The translations under genes and the position numbers were made by a program. A model generated the notes under the pieces. The model was given only the letters and a program-made list of their open reading frames with translations. It had not been told where the DNA came from and did no database searches. A stretch of DNA of 32,737 nt from positions 13,289-46,025 of the forward strand of contig DJIE01000224.1 in the NCBI GenBank assembly GCA_002433465.1, read 5' to 3'. The stretch comes from Salinisphaera sp. UBA6602. Lineage in GTDB: Bacteria; Pseudomonadota; Gammaproteobacteria; Nevskiales; Salinisphaeraceae. Positions 8,199 to 16,038 of this stretch are shown in pieces. Each line of letters starts with the position of its first letter. Position 1 is the stretch's first letter.

Positions 8199-9057
8199 AA
8201 ACGTGCGGCAGAAAGCGATAGCCCGCGCCATCGGCCACCACATGGCCGATGCCGGGGAAGTCGATATGGTGGCCGGCGATCAGCTCGCCGCTCGCCGCCA
8301 CCTCGGCGAACAGCGCCTGGCGCGAACGCACCGCCTGTTCGGGGTCGATATCGAACATCACCTGCGCATCCGGGCGCGGAAACTGAATCTGCGGCAGGTG
8401 CACGATATCCGCCGCGATCAACAGACTCTCGCCGTTGGATTCGATGCGATAACCGCTGTGGTCCGGCGTATGGCCGGGCAGCGGATAGCGCGTGATGCCG
8501 GGCCGGATGGCGTCGCTTTCGATGGCGCGCAGGTTCGCCGCGCAGGCATCAAACACCCGCTGTGCATTGGCGAAATGGCTACGCAGCATCTCGCCGGCAT
8601 CCTCCGGCACCGCGCCGCGCCAGAAATCCAGCTCGCCGGCCGGCACGAGCACCTCGGCCTGGCCAAAGGCCAGGTTGTCGTCGCTATCGATCAGCCCGCC
8701 CAAATGATCGGGATGCGCGTGGGTCAGAATCACGCGGTCGATATCCGCAGACGTCAGCCCCATTTCGCCGAGCCCCGCGCCCAGCCGCGCACCTTCATCG
8801 CCCACCAGACCGCCCAGCCCGGTATCGATCAGAATCCGCTCGTCGCCCGTATTCACCAGATAACAGTTCAACGTGATCCTCGGCGGCGTCTGCCGCCGGC
8901 TCGCCGTGTGCAAGTCCTGCACCGTCGCCTCGTCCAGATTCGAGATCAGCCCGAACCCGCCCTGCAGATAGGCATCCTGAATCGTGGTGACGACGAAATC
9001 GCCCACGCGCAGATGGTGGATATTGGTGGATTGGGTCTGGGGTTGTTCGTGCGGCAT
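8182..9057 (-). CDS. MBL-fold metallo-hydrolase
   Basis: A 291-residue metallo-beta-lactamase-fold enzyme. The zinc-binding residues are all visible: the THAHPDHLGG motif (His113, His115, Asp117, His118), His196 in PGHTPDH, Asp217 in AADIVH, and His263 in GHHIDFPGIGH. The order and spacing resemble the lactonase and hydrolase branch of the superfamily rather than true beta-lactamases. There is no signal peptide, so it is cytoplasmic. Substrate unknown; a lactone or thioester is possible. It marks the left edge of the defence island. Confidence 0.88.
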   Translation of the reverse strand: MPHEQPQTQSTNIHHLRVGDFVVTTIQDAYLQGGFGLISNLDEATVQDLHTASRRQTPPRITLNCYLVNTGDERILIDTGLGGLVGDEGARLGAGLGEMGLTSADIDRVILTHAHPDHLGGLIDSDDNLAFGQAEVLVPAGELDFWRGAVPEDAGEMLRSHFANAQRVFDACAANLRAIESDAIRPGITRYPLPGHTPDHSGYRIESNGESLLIAADIVHLPQIQFPRPDAQVMFDIDPEQAVRSRQALFAEVAASGELIAGHHIDFPGIGHVVADGAGYRFLPHVWSPFV

Positions 9058-9062
9058 GTCGT

Positions 9063-9109
9063 GTCGCTATGGGCGGGTCAATACGAACAGACTTGGTGAT
9101 AATAGCGAC
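9063..9109 (-). promoter_or_regulatory. Candidate promoter/operator region of the MBL gene
   Basis: Directly upstream of the MBL start, GTCGCTAT (9063-9070) and ATAGCGAC (9102-9109) form a perfect 8-bp inverted repeat 31 nt apart. A minus-strand -10-like TATTAT (9099-9104) overlaps the distal arm. No good -35 is seen. This could be a pair of regulator half-sites. Confidence 0.25.
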
Positions 9110-9171
9110 GCTTTAAATACTGCTCAGGTAAGGAGCCTCGACTCGCGAGAAAACGCGTTTGGTAACGATCA

Positions 9172-10374
9172 TCAATCAAAATCGATGATGCGAGGTCGCT
9201 CGAAGCGGTTAGGAAGTTGGAGGTCGGAAGTTTCAGCGCTGTCGAATCGCCCGGTGATTTGCGTGCCCAAGTGATTGGGCGCGATGGCCGACCAGTCCAT
9301 TTGGTCGCGAAAATCGTGTCGATTGGGCGCTATTAACTCCTTACGGCGAAGACGTCCGGTAACGACGCCCGGCGCTATCTCGACCCGTGCCGCGAACTCA
9401 GCGATGGCGCTTGCCGAGAAATCTCTATCGGCGATGAACTCGTCCCAATCGACTGATGGGATCAGCGTTTCTTGAGCGTAAGAGTCAGCCTCGTCTTCCT
9501 GTTTGGCAACGTTTGGGTCAGCGATTCCTTCGAAATCCACGAATGTTTGTCGCTTCTGATGCTTGAGGATATGGCAAAGCTCGTGAAAGAGCGTGAACCA
9601 AAATATATCTGCCCATTTCCCTCGTAAGCTCATCATGAGCACGGCTTTGTTCTGCGATCGCATCCAGAAGGTTGCGCCCGTTAAATACGTCTTTTTCAAA
9701 TGCGGCCGCAGTACGAGGGCAACGCCGCACTCCGCGAGGATTGCGCATAGCTCGGCAATTGCTTCTGCCGTATTACGATGGCTTACGAGTGCGCGAATGG
9801 CATTGACCCGAGCCTCGAGCTTTTGCCGGTCGAACGACGCTGTGAGGATTCTTTTTGCGTCGTGCTCGCCGCCTTTGATCCAGGCCGCGACGGCCAATTG
9901 CGAAGGTGCGCGGTGCTGCGCGTGTCGGAAAGCCGGCGCATAAGTACCCACGTTTTCAACATTAGCCAGGGAGGCAACGCCGAAGAAACGCCGTAGCTCT
10001 CTAATGCGTTCGTCTTGTTTGCGCGAGTAACTTACCCAGCCGAGGTCAGCCATTTCCTTGAATGGAAACTCGCGCATTAGCGGGCGCTCTTTTGTAAGCG
10101 CACACGCTTCTTCTTGGCGTGCGAGTGCGAGCCGGTACTCGCTCTCGAGTCCGGTCCAGATATGCGCCGGCACGCCTAGCACTGTTTCCAGCTGGATCGC
10201 AGTATCCGGCGTGATGGATTTAATTCCCTTGATGATTTCGTTGATTGCCTGCGCGGGGCGTCCGGTGCGTTGCGCAAGATCCTTCTGCGTCAGGCCGGCG
10301 TCCTCCAGCACTTCCTGCAGATATTCGCCGGGCGCGATCGCAAGATCGGAGTGAAGAGTCGTTTCAGTCGCCAT
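9172..10374 (-). CDS. higA: HigA-type antitoxin fused to ImmA/IrrE metallopeptidase domain
   Basis: A 400-residue fusion. Residues about 12-75 are a HigA-like helix-turn-helix (PGEYLQEVLEDAGLTQKDLA, then SITPDTAIQLETVLGVP). The C-terminal half carries a zinc-protease motif HELCH at 264-268 with a downstream EDEAD at 293-297, as in ImmA/IrrE peptidases. Classical HigA is about 90-100 residues, so some 300 residues are added. The HTH would bind the toxin promoter and the protein should neutralise HigB; the protease might cleave a regulator or itself, which is inference. The gene overlaps the end of higB by 11 nt and has a very strong GAGGAGGTGA ribosome-binding site inside higB. Confidence 0.88.
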   Translation of the reverse strand: MATETTLHSDLAIAPGEYLQEVLEDAGLTQKDLAQRTGRPAQAINEIIKGIKSITPDTAIQLETVLGVPAHIWTGLESEYRLALARQEEACALTKERPLMREFPFKEMADLGWVSYSRKQDERIRELRRFFGVASLANVENVGTYAPAFRHAQHRAPSQLAVAAWIKGGEHDAKRILTASFDRQKLEARVNAIRALVSHRNTAEAIAELCAILAECGVALVLRPHLKKTYLTGATFWMRSQNKAVLMMSLRGKWADIFWFTLFHELCHILKHQKRQTFVDFEGIADPNVAKQEDEADSYAQETLIPSVDWDEFIADRDFSASAIAEFAARVEIAPGVVTGRLRRKELIAPNRHDFRDQMDWSAIAPNHLGTQITGRFDSAETSDLQLPNRFERPRIIDFD

Positions 10375-10666
10375 AGTGCTTACTCACCTCCTCAATGCGA
10401 ACAATCGTTAGCGAGTCGCCTTCGAGCGTGAAAATCAGTCGATAGAAGCCATTTAGTTTGACCGCATATTGGCCGTCGCGATCACCTTTCAATGGGTGAC
10501 ACCGCAAGACAGGCAGCGCGATCAGCTCGTCAATGTCGCGAGCGCTCTTGATGATATTGATACGAAGGACATAACGGCGGGCCACCTCGTCGCCGAATTT
10601 ACGAACCGCTGTCTTCTGCCGCTCGTAGCATCTTTGGAGTTGGTTCGTTCTGAACCGTATCTCCAT
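10364..10666 (-). CDS. higB: HigB/RelE-family toxin
   Basis: A 100-residue basic protein of the HigB plasmid-maintenance killer branch of the RelE superfamily. Typical segments are LPVLRCHPLKGDRDGQYAV and the C-terminal GFYRLIFTLEGD ... IVRIEEVSKHYG; the family cleaves mRNA on the ribosome. It is first in the operon, toxin before antitoxin, as is usual for higBA. AGGGA lies about 6 nt upstream of the ATG. Its stop overlaps the start of the antitoxin gene. Transcription should start from the promoter near 10712. Confidence 0.9.
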   Translation of the reverse strand: MEIRFRTNQLQRCYERQKTAVRKFGDEVARRYVLRINIIKSARDIDELIALPVLRCHPLKGDRDGQYAVKLNGFYRLIFTLEGDSLTIVRIEEVSKHYGD

Positions 10667-10718
10667 GACTTTCCCTGGTGCGGATGGGAGGGCACCCGTC
10701 CGTCACAGGCGCCAAGCG

Positions 10719-10747
10719 ATTATTCACCCCTAGGGTGAAAATATCAA
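10719..10747 (-). promoter_or_regulatory. higBA promoter with operator palindrome in the spacer
   Basis: On the minus strand a -35 box TTGATA (10742-10747) is separated by exactly 17 nt from a -10 box AATAAT (10719-10724); each matches the sigma-70 consensus at five of six bases. The spacer is almost filled by a perfect inverted repeat, TTCACCC-CTA-GGGTGAA on the plus strand (10723-10739). This placement would let a bound HTH dimer block RNA polymerase, the usual autoregulation of higBA by HigA. The higB ATG lies about 50 nt downstream. Confidence 0.65.
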
Positions 10748-10876
10748 CCAGGAGGCGGTAGCGAACTCTGAGAAGCCGGCGCGAACCGTGGTGAAGACAG
10801 GCTCGGCCACGGCCGCGCGGGTTACCAAAAAACCATCACGCGGCGGGGCTCTAGCTTATAGAGTGCGATGGGTCGC

Positions 10877-11974
10877 CTACGAAATGGCCCACACCTGTTT
10901 AAGGCGTTTCACGGTGTGATCCCATTTGGGCGTCTTTGGCTTGCAGACCGTGTTCTGGTTGCCGAACAGCCCGACCTCGTTAACCGCATTACGCCGGTCG
11001 ACTGTGTACTCCCATTCCAAGGGCACAAGATATTCCGCGTTGTCATCCGAGCGCATTGCGTCGGCCTGTGGATAAGGCTCGGGTAGTTCGTCGGATGCGT
11101 ACGTGCCGGAGCCATCCGGTGCCTTGAAGACGTAACGATCGGCGCGGACCTTGTCCCCCGCCACGCGGCCGACGCCCACGAAGCCGACGCCCGGCATGTT
11201 CACCCAGACACGGTCGCCCTCGGAGAGCATGTCCAGCGTACGTGAATACCAGAGCGCGCCGCCGCCGCCGATGAAGCCGAACTGCCGCGCGGCCTCCCAC
11301 GGCCGATCCTCGCTAAACGAGACATAGTATTCGCCGTTCCATGTCTGTTTCGCGCCCGCTCGGCTGACCGCTCGATCCTGATTCTCCTCCGGGTCGATCA
11401 TCCATGCCCGGCTCAGGTAATGATTGCCAGCGTCTTCAAAGGCGGAAAAGAACAGCGCATTGATCGCGATGTTGGCGTGGTCGTTCAGGTAGTTGATGAT
11501 TCGCTCGGTGCTGGCGTCCAGCTTGGTGGCGACCACGACCAGCTGATGGGCGCTGTTGAGCTGAATATCGGTGCTATCGAGTGGCACGCCGAAGCGGTGT
11601 TCGAAGGCGGCCTCCAAAGAATCGTGAGTCCGCCCGTAGCGCTCGGCGAACTCGCGATAGATCTCGCCGATCTGAGAGGCGTCCAGATCGACGACCCACG
11701 AGGCGTAATCGATCGCCTGGGCCACCACCTCGCGCGGTGTCTTGTTGCGTTTGAGCTCGATGATGATGACGTTGCCATCGCCGTCCAGCGCCAGCAGGTC
11801 GATGAACTTGTCGAAGTCGGTCCGTACCTGCCGGCCGATCAGCAGCCAGTCCGCGTCGAGGATGGCAATGTCGTGCATCACTTGCTCTTCGAGCAGCGAC
11901 TCGTCGGACAGCCCACTCGGCTGGAGCTTCTCCGGCTTGTCGCCGATCTTCCAGATGCCTTGTTCGATGGCCAT
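10877..11974 (-). CDS. PD-(D/E)xK nuclease domain protein (DUF91/NucS-like), last gene of hsd operon
   Basis: About 365 residues starting MAIEQGIWKIG. The N-terminal half holds a restriction-nuclease core: Asp59 in FIDLLALDGDG, then IIELKRNK with Glu73 and Lys75, then REVVAQAIDYASWV. This is the D...ExK...Q pattern of RecB/NucS-like nucleases (DUF91). The C-terminal half, with SEGDRVWVNMPGVGFVGVGRV, looks like a small nucleic-acid-binding or PUA-like beta fold; that is inference. The open frame continues upstream, but the family start and hsdS spacing favour the ATG at 11974, 22 nt after the hsdS stop. It is probably cotranscribed with the restriction genes and may be an accessory nuclease or repair function. 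Confidence 0.82.
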   Translation of the reverse strand: MAIEQGIWKIGDKPEKLQPSGLSDESLLEEQVMHDIAILDADWLLIGRQVRTDFDKFIDLLALDGDGNVIIIELKRNKTPREVVAQAIDYASWVVDLDASQIGEIYREFAERYGRTHDSLEAAFEHRFGVPLDSTDIQLNSAHQLVVVATKLDASTERIINYLNDHANIAINALFFSAFEDAGNHYLSRAWMIDPEENQDRAVSRAGAKQTWNGEYYVSFSEDRPWEAARQFGFIGGGGALWYSRTLDMLSEGDRVWVNMPGVGFVGVGRVAGDKVRADRYVFKAPDGSGTYASDELPEPYPQADAMRSDDNAEYLVPLEWEYTVDRRNAVNEVGLFGNQNTVCKPKTPKWDHTVKRLKQVWAIS

Positions 11975-11996
11975 AGGTAGCGCTAGCGATTCGTGG

Positions 11997-13724
11997 TTAG
12001 TGAATGGCTTGTTCGACGACGGCGTCTGCCGTTCTCCAGCGGGTTTTGCTGACTTGGAGTAGGCGAGCTTTGAGTTGATCGCAAAATGAAAAAAGCTCGT
12101 CAATTCTCTTAACGATACGTTTCTGCTCTCGTAACGGCGGTAAGGGGAATGCGTATAACGCTACACTGTTCGCAGAAAGGTTGGGTTGCGCTGAACCGTT
12201 GTTAAAGCGAGCGATTTGATCGCGTCCAAAGGGGCTAATTAAATAATAAAAAATGTAGCGTTGCATCGCCGGGATATGGGGGCGCACGATCATCAGCGAT
12301 GACGCGATTGCTCCAGTAGAGTAAGGGGACACGCTAGCCGTCTTGCCTAGGGTCGCGCCGCGTAAGCAATAAACTAAGTCATTCGTCCGAATTTTACCGC
12401 TTTTTAGGTGGTTGAATTTCTCTTCAGTTATGAAATTCATATTCGATTTAGAAAGCGTTCCATCCTTCTGGATGTGCCCGGTATTGATCCAAGGTAAGCC
12501 TTCGCGAACATATTCATCGCGGTTTGGATAATTTTTGCTCCTGTCGCCATTTATTAGTGTATTAATGTGACCAAATTTTACCCATAGCCAATTATTAGGG
12601 ATTTTGAATTGTTTTTCATTTGACGTAATATCTGGCAGGGATTTGTTTTTAATGTTATTAGTATTGATGTTTTTGAACAGTACCGACGCGGGCTCGTCAT
12701 TTGCTGATTGCTTCGCGATACGACCCATAATGCCAAGTTGAAGAATGGTCTGCTTTAGCCGCTCAATGCTCTGTTCGGTCGTAAACAACATGTCGAAGTG
12801 GGCGGCGAGGCGGGCCCAGTTTTCGGACAGTTCGTCGGCGTCGTTGGATTGCGTGAGCGTTTCGAGCAGGGAGTCGACGAGCGTTTCGTGGGCGGCGTGC
12901 TGATCGCGGGTCTGCTGCTCCAGCCGGTCGCAGAGCGCCATAAGTTCGTCGACTTTCTGGACGATGCGGTGTTGTTCGTTCTCCGGAGGTAGTGGCAATA
13001 GGGCCAATCTAGCTTTGTCAGTGCCAAGCCGCGGAAGGTTCATCCCGTGAGTTGAGCTATTGGCGTAGTTTTTAAAGGCGGGAGATTTAAGAGCGAGCTG
13101 TAAGTAGTCCGGCGCCAAGCCGTAAAATCCTCTTAAGGGCACGATTTCAGTTGTGCAAACACCACATTCATCCGCGACGACTACTTTATCTAGATAAGGC
13201 CTGAGCTTGCCGTAAAGCACGTCGTTTTTTTGGAAGCGATTCTTCGAGCTCTTGAAAGGGCGCTGATCTTGGCGAATTTTTTTTACAAGTCGAGAACTCT
13301 CTTTTTCGATGTCCTCAAGCTCAAGAACCCAGGTCTCACCGCTGACGTCGTTTGGCTCTGCTTTCTCGGTTATGCCGTAGTTCGTGGCCTCGCCTAATCT
13401 TATCCACGCCCAATTCGGTGGTAAGCAGTATGGTTGATCCGCTACGTCTATTTGCGGTAGCCGTTTCAGCCGCTTGATCGCGCCCGTCTTTACTAGTTGC
13501 TCTCGTTCTGCGGCTATTTTTATAGCGAGGTTTGACGCGGACTCATCTGTTGGTTCCTGCTGTAATAATTTGCCGCGCACTGCTAGATCAGCAATCAGTT
13601 CGCGTAGTTTTTTAATTCCTGTTAATTCAATTCCGTTCTGGCTACCGCGCCCGCCGGTCGACTTGGTGGTAACCGCCCCAGTCCACAGATCAAGGTGCTC
13701 GGTAATGAACTGCTCTGCACTCAT
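11997..13724 (-). CDS. hsdS: Type I restriction-modification specificity subunit HsdS
   Basis: A 575-residue DNA-recognition subunit with the two-TRD layout. An N-terminal conserved helix (GIKKLRELIADLAVRGKL, 36-53) precedes TRD1 (about 102-245). The first spacer helix LPPENEQHRIVQKVDELMAL is followed by the coiled linker and ERLKQTILQLGIMGRI. TRD2 (about 375-528) and the final LPPLREQKRIVKRIDEL complete it. It sets the bipartite target of both methylation and cleavage. The frame runs on upstream into hsdM, but the true ATG at 13724 overlaps the hsdM stop by 4 nt (ATGA). DNA encoding TRD2 (about 12110-12720) is markedly AT-rich compared with everything around it. Target sequence cannot be predicted. 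Confidence 0.95.
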   Translation of the reverse strand: MSAEQFITEHLDLWTGAVTTKSTGGRGSQNGIELTGIKKLRELIADLAVRGKLLQQEPTDESASNLAIKIAAEREQLVKTGAIKRLKRLPQIDVADQPYCLPPNWAWIRLGEATNYGITEKAEPNDVSGETWVLELEDIEKESSRLVKKIRQDQRPFKSSKNRFQKNDVLYGKLRPYLDKVVVADECGVCTTEIVPLRGFYGLAPDYLQLALKSPAFKNYANSSTHGMNLPRLGTDKARLALLPLPPENEQHRIVQKVDELMALCDRLEQQTRDQHAAHETLVDSLLETLTQSNDADELSENWARLAAHFDMLFTTEQSIERLKQTILQLGIMGRIAKQSANDEPASVLFKNINTNNIKNKSLPDITSNEKQFKIPNNWLWVKFGHINTLINGDRSKNYPNRDEYVREGLPWINTGHIQKDGTLSKSNMNFITEEKFNHLKSGKIRTNDLVYCLRGATLGKTASVSPYSTGAIASSLMIVRPHIPAMQRYIFYYLISPFGRDQIARFNNGSAQPNLSANSVALYAFPLPPLREQKRIVKRIDELFSFCDQLKARLLQVSKTRWRTADAVVEQAIH

Positions 13725-15217
13725 GCCGAACGCCGCTCCTGTTCGGGGTCTTCCTTCCGCGCCAGCGCGTCGCCCAAGATGGTCTTTAGCTCGTCGCGCA
13801 GCGCTTGAATTTCGGCCTGCTGCTGTTCGTATCGCGCCAGTAGCTCGTCCGGATCGTGGATTTCTTCCTTGGCCTGGAACGGGTTCTTGATGTCCAGGTT
13901 GTAGTTCCGCTCGCGGATGTCGTCGATCGAGACGTTCCAGGCGTGTTCGGTTTCTATGCGGGCGGCGAAGCCATCGGCCTCGGTGCCCCACCAGTCGATC
14001 TCGGCCTGGAATTCCTCGAACCGCATGGGCTTGGTCTTGCTGTAGTTCTTGTAGCCCTCGGGATAGGGGTGTTCGTAGTACCAGACGGTTTCGGTCGGCT
14101 GGCCCTTGGTGAAGAACAGCAGGTTGGTCTTGATGCCGGTGTAGGGGTTGAACACGCCGTTGGGCAGGCGAACGATGGTGTGCAGGTTGCACTCCTCGAG
14201 CAGCTTTTCCTTGAGGCGGGTCTTCATGCCTTCGCCGAACAGAAAGCCGTCCGGCAGCACGATAGCGGCACGGCCGCCTTTCTTGAGTAGTTGCAGGAAC
14301 AGCGTGAGGAACAGGTCGGCCGTTTCGCGGGTGCGGAACGCCTGCGGAAAGTTGTCCTCGATGCCGTCTTCTTCCATGCCGCCGAAGGGCGGATTGGCGA
14401 TGATCGTATCCACCCGGTGTTTCGGCCCCCAGCCGATCAGCGGGTAGGACAGGGCGTTGTCATGCTGGATCTGGCTCGGTGTATCGATGCCGTGCAGGAT
14501 GAGATTCGTGGTCGCGAGCAGATGGGGCAGCGGTTTCTTTTCGATGCCGCGGATGGTGCTTGCGATCGTCTCTTCGTCCTGCGGGGTTTGTACGTAGTGA
14601 CGGCGTTTATGCTCGATGGCGCCGGTTAAGAAGCCACCGGTGCCGCAGGCCGGGTCCATCACGGTTTCGTCCAGCTTGGGGTCCACTCGGCTGACCATGA
14701 ATTCGGTCACGGCACGTGGGGTATAGAACTCGCCCGCGTTGCCGGCGCTTTGCAGATCCTTGAGGATCTGTTCGTAGAGGTCGCCCAGATCGTGGCGCTC
14801 GCTGGATTTGTTGAAGTCGACGCCTTCCTGGATCTTGTTCACGACCTGCCGCAGAAGCTGGCCGGACTTCATGTAGTTGTAGGCATCTTCGAAGACGTTG
14901 CGGATGACCACGCCCCGGTAATCGTCGCCTTGCGCCTGCAGGTTCTGCAGGCCGGGGAAGAGCGTGTTGTCCACAAAGGCCTTGAGCTTGTCGCCGGTAT
15001 CACCTTCCGGATCGGCCGCCCAGTTGCGCCAGCGCAGGTGCTCGGGCAGCGGCGAGCGGTAGTCGTCGTCGAAGGTTTCCCATTCGGTCTCGCGATCGTC
15101 GTAGATCTTGAGAAAGAGCATCCACACGAGCTGACCAATGCGCTGTGCGTCGCCGTCGACGCCGACATCCTTGCGCATGATGTCCTGGATGGATTTTACG
15201 GTCGTGCTTATGGACAT
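13721..15217 (-). CDS. hsdM: Type I restriction-modification methyltransferase HsdM
   Basis: A 498-residue N6-adenine methyltransferase. The N-terminal helical HsdM_N domain occupies roughly residues 5-140. SAM-binding motif I is DPACGTGGF (188-196), and the catalytic motif IV is NPPF (275-278). The C-terminal tail with ELLARYEQQQAEIQALRDEL is a coiled coil expected to contact HsdS. It modifies the host target so that the HsdR complex spares it. It starts 10 nt inside the end of the HNH gene and ends 4 nt inside hsdS, so all three are translated from one message. Confidence 0.97.
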   Translation of the reverse strand: MSISTTVKSIQDIMRKDVGVDGDAQRIGQLVWMLFLKIYDDRETEWETFDDDYRSPLPEHLRWRNWAADPEGDTGDKLKAFVDNTLFPGLQNLQAQGDDYRGVVIRNVFEDAYNYMKSGQLLRQVVNKIQEGVDFNKSSERHDLGDLYEQILKDLQSAGNAGEFYTPRAVTEFMVSRVDPKLDETVMDPACGTGGFLTGAIEHKRRHYVQTPQDEETIASTIRGIEKKPLPHLLATTNLILHGIDTPSQIQHDNALSYPLIGWGPKHRVDTIIANPPFGGMEEDGIEDNFPQAFRTRETADLFLTLFLQLLKKGGRAAIVLPDGFLFGEGMKTRLKEKLLEECNLHTIVRLPNGVFNPYTGIKTNLLFFTKGQPTETVWYYEHPYPEGYKNYSKTKPMRFEEFQAEIDWWGTEADGFAARIETEHAWNVSIDDIRERNYNLDIKNPFQAKEEIHDPDELLARYEQQQAEIQALRDELKTILGDALARKEDPEQERRSA

Positions 15218-16038
15218 GTCTTTGATTCGAAAACTCGTTCGCGATGATGTTCTAGGTACCGAGCGTGCGCCGGCTCAAGGCGGCGCAGGCGCATATCGGA
15301 GCGGATGCCGAAGGCTGCCGCGTCGGCGAACTGACGGCTGATGCGGATTGCGCCGCTCTCTTCGAAAGTGATCAGTCCGGCATCGAAAGCTGCGTCTAGG
15401 TTCGCGGTCAACAGCAGGCCATTGTAAACGTCGAGTCGCTCTTCATTGGTCGAAACCTTCCACGGTTTGGCGTGAGAGGCGCGGAGCATGGCGAGGTTAT
15501 TGGCACCGGTGACAGCGCAGCTGCTCCAGTAGTCGATAAGCGATTTCCGGAATTTGCCTTGGTCGAGTCGGGCGTCGATGAGTGCTTTGCGGGTGGTGCT
15601 GTCTGAGGGTAAATCTTTCAGCTGCTCATCGATTTCGTCGTAGGCGGTTAGACCGCTTTGATAGGCCGCGGGATCAATGACCGCGAGTAGCGCGTGTAAT
15701 GCTGCTTCCGAGGCGATACTTGTCTCGAAGCCATAGGTGATTTCCTCTTTGCCGGTATGAAGGCGCTTGGCATAACCTGCCATATTCGAGTTGTGGTATG
15801 GCTTCAGCCAGTCGACCGAGATGCCCTCAATCTCGTTGATTTGAGTGCTTTTGGCCTTCAGCGCCGGGTTCAGAACAAGCGGTGCGTCACTCATGGCGAC
15901 GGAACCGTCCTTCCCGGCCGTCTTGAGATAGACGCGTACGCCGTCCGCAGTTTCCAGCCCTTTTATACGAGGCCGATCGCGTTCAACCTGTAGTCCTACG
16001 CGCTCTAGCGCGCGCCGGATCTGATGTGAGTCGAGCAT
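15208..16038 (-). CDS. HNH endonuclease embedded in the hsd operon
   Basis: A 276-residue protein with a C-terminal HNH_2-type domain: CAVTG (174-178), LRASHAKPWK with His189, then RLDVYNGLLLTANLDAAFDAGLITF (positions 201-225, Asn206 and Asp215/Asp219 being key). The N-terminal 165 residues match nothing I can name and may be a DNA- or base-sensing part. Its ATG directly follows the hsdR TAA with no gap, and its end overlaps hsdM by 10 nt, so it is a built-in member of the operon. It may be a second nuclease of the system, perhaps a modification-dependent one; that is inference. Confidence 0.85.
   Translation of the reverse strand: MLDSHQIRRALERVGLQVERDRPRIKGLETADGVRVYLKTAGKDGSVAMSDAPLVLNPALKAKSTQINEIEGISVDWLKPYHNSNMAGYAKRLHTGKEEITYGFETSIASEAALHALLAVIDPAAYQSGLTAYDEIDEQLKDLPSDSTTRKALIDARLDQGKFRKSLIDYWSSCAVTGANNLAMLRASHAKPWKVSTNEERLDVYNGLLLTANLDAAFDAGLITFEESGAIRISRQFADAAAFGIRSDMRLRRLEPAHARYLEHHRERVFESKTCP

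Noticed and set aside
10740..10876. Small RNA or tRNA gene between higB and the nuclease gene
   Set aside because: Only short inverted repeats such as CTCTA-GCTTA-TAGAG are present; no cloverleaf, no T-run and no promoter pointing into it.
13725..14192. N-terminal extension of hsdS into hsdM
   Set aside because: The extension is Arg/Pro-rich and lies over the HsdM coding frame; the ATG overlapping the hsdM stop is the natural start.
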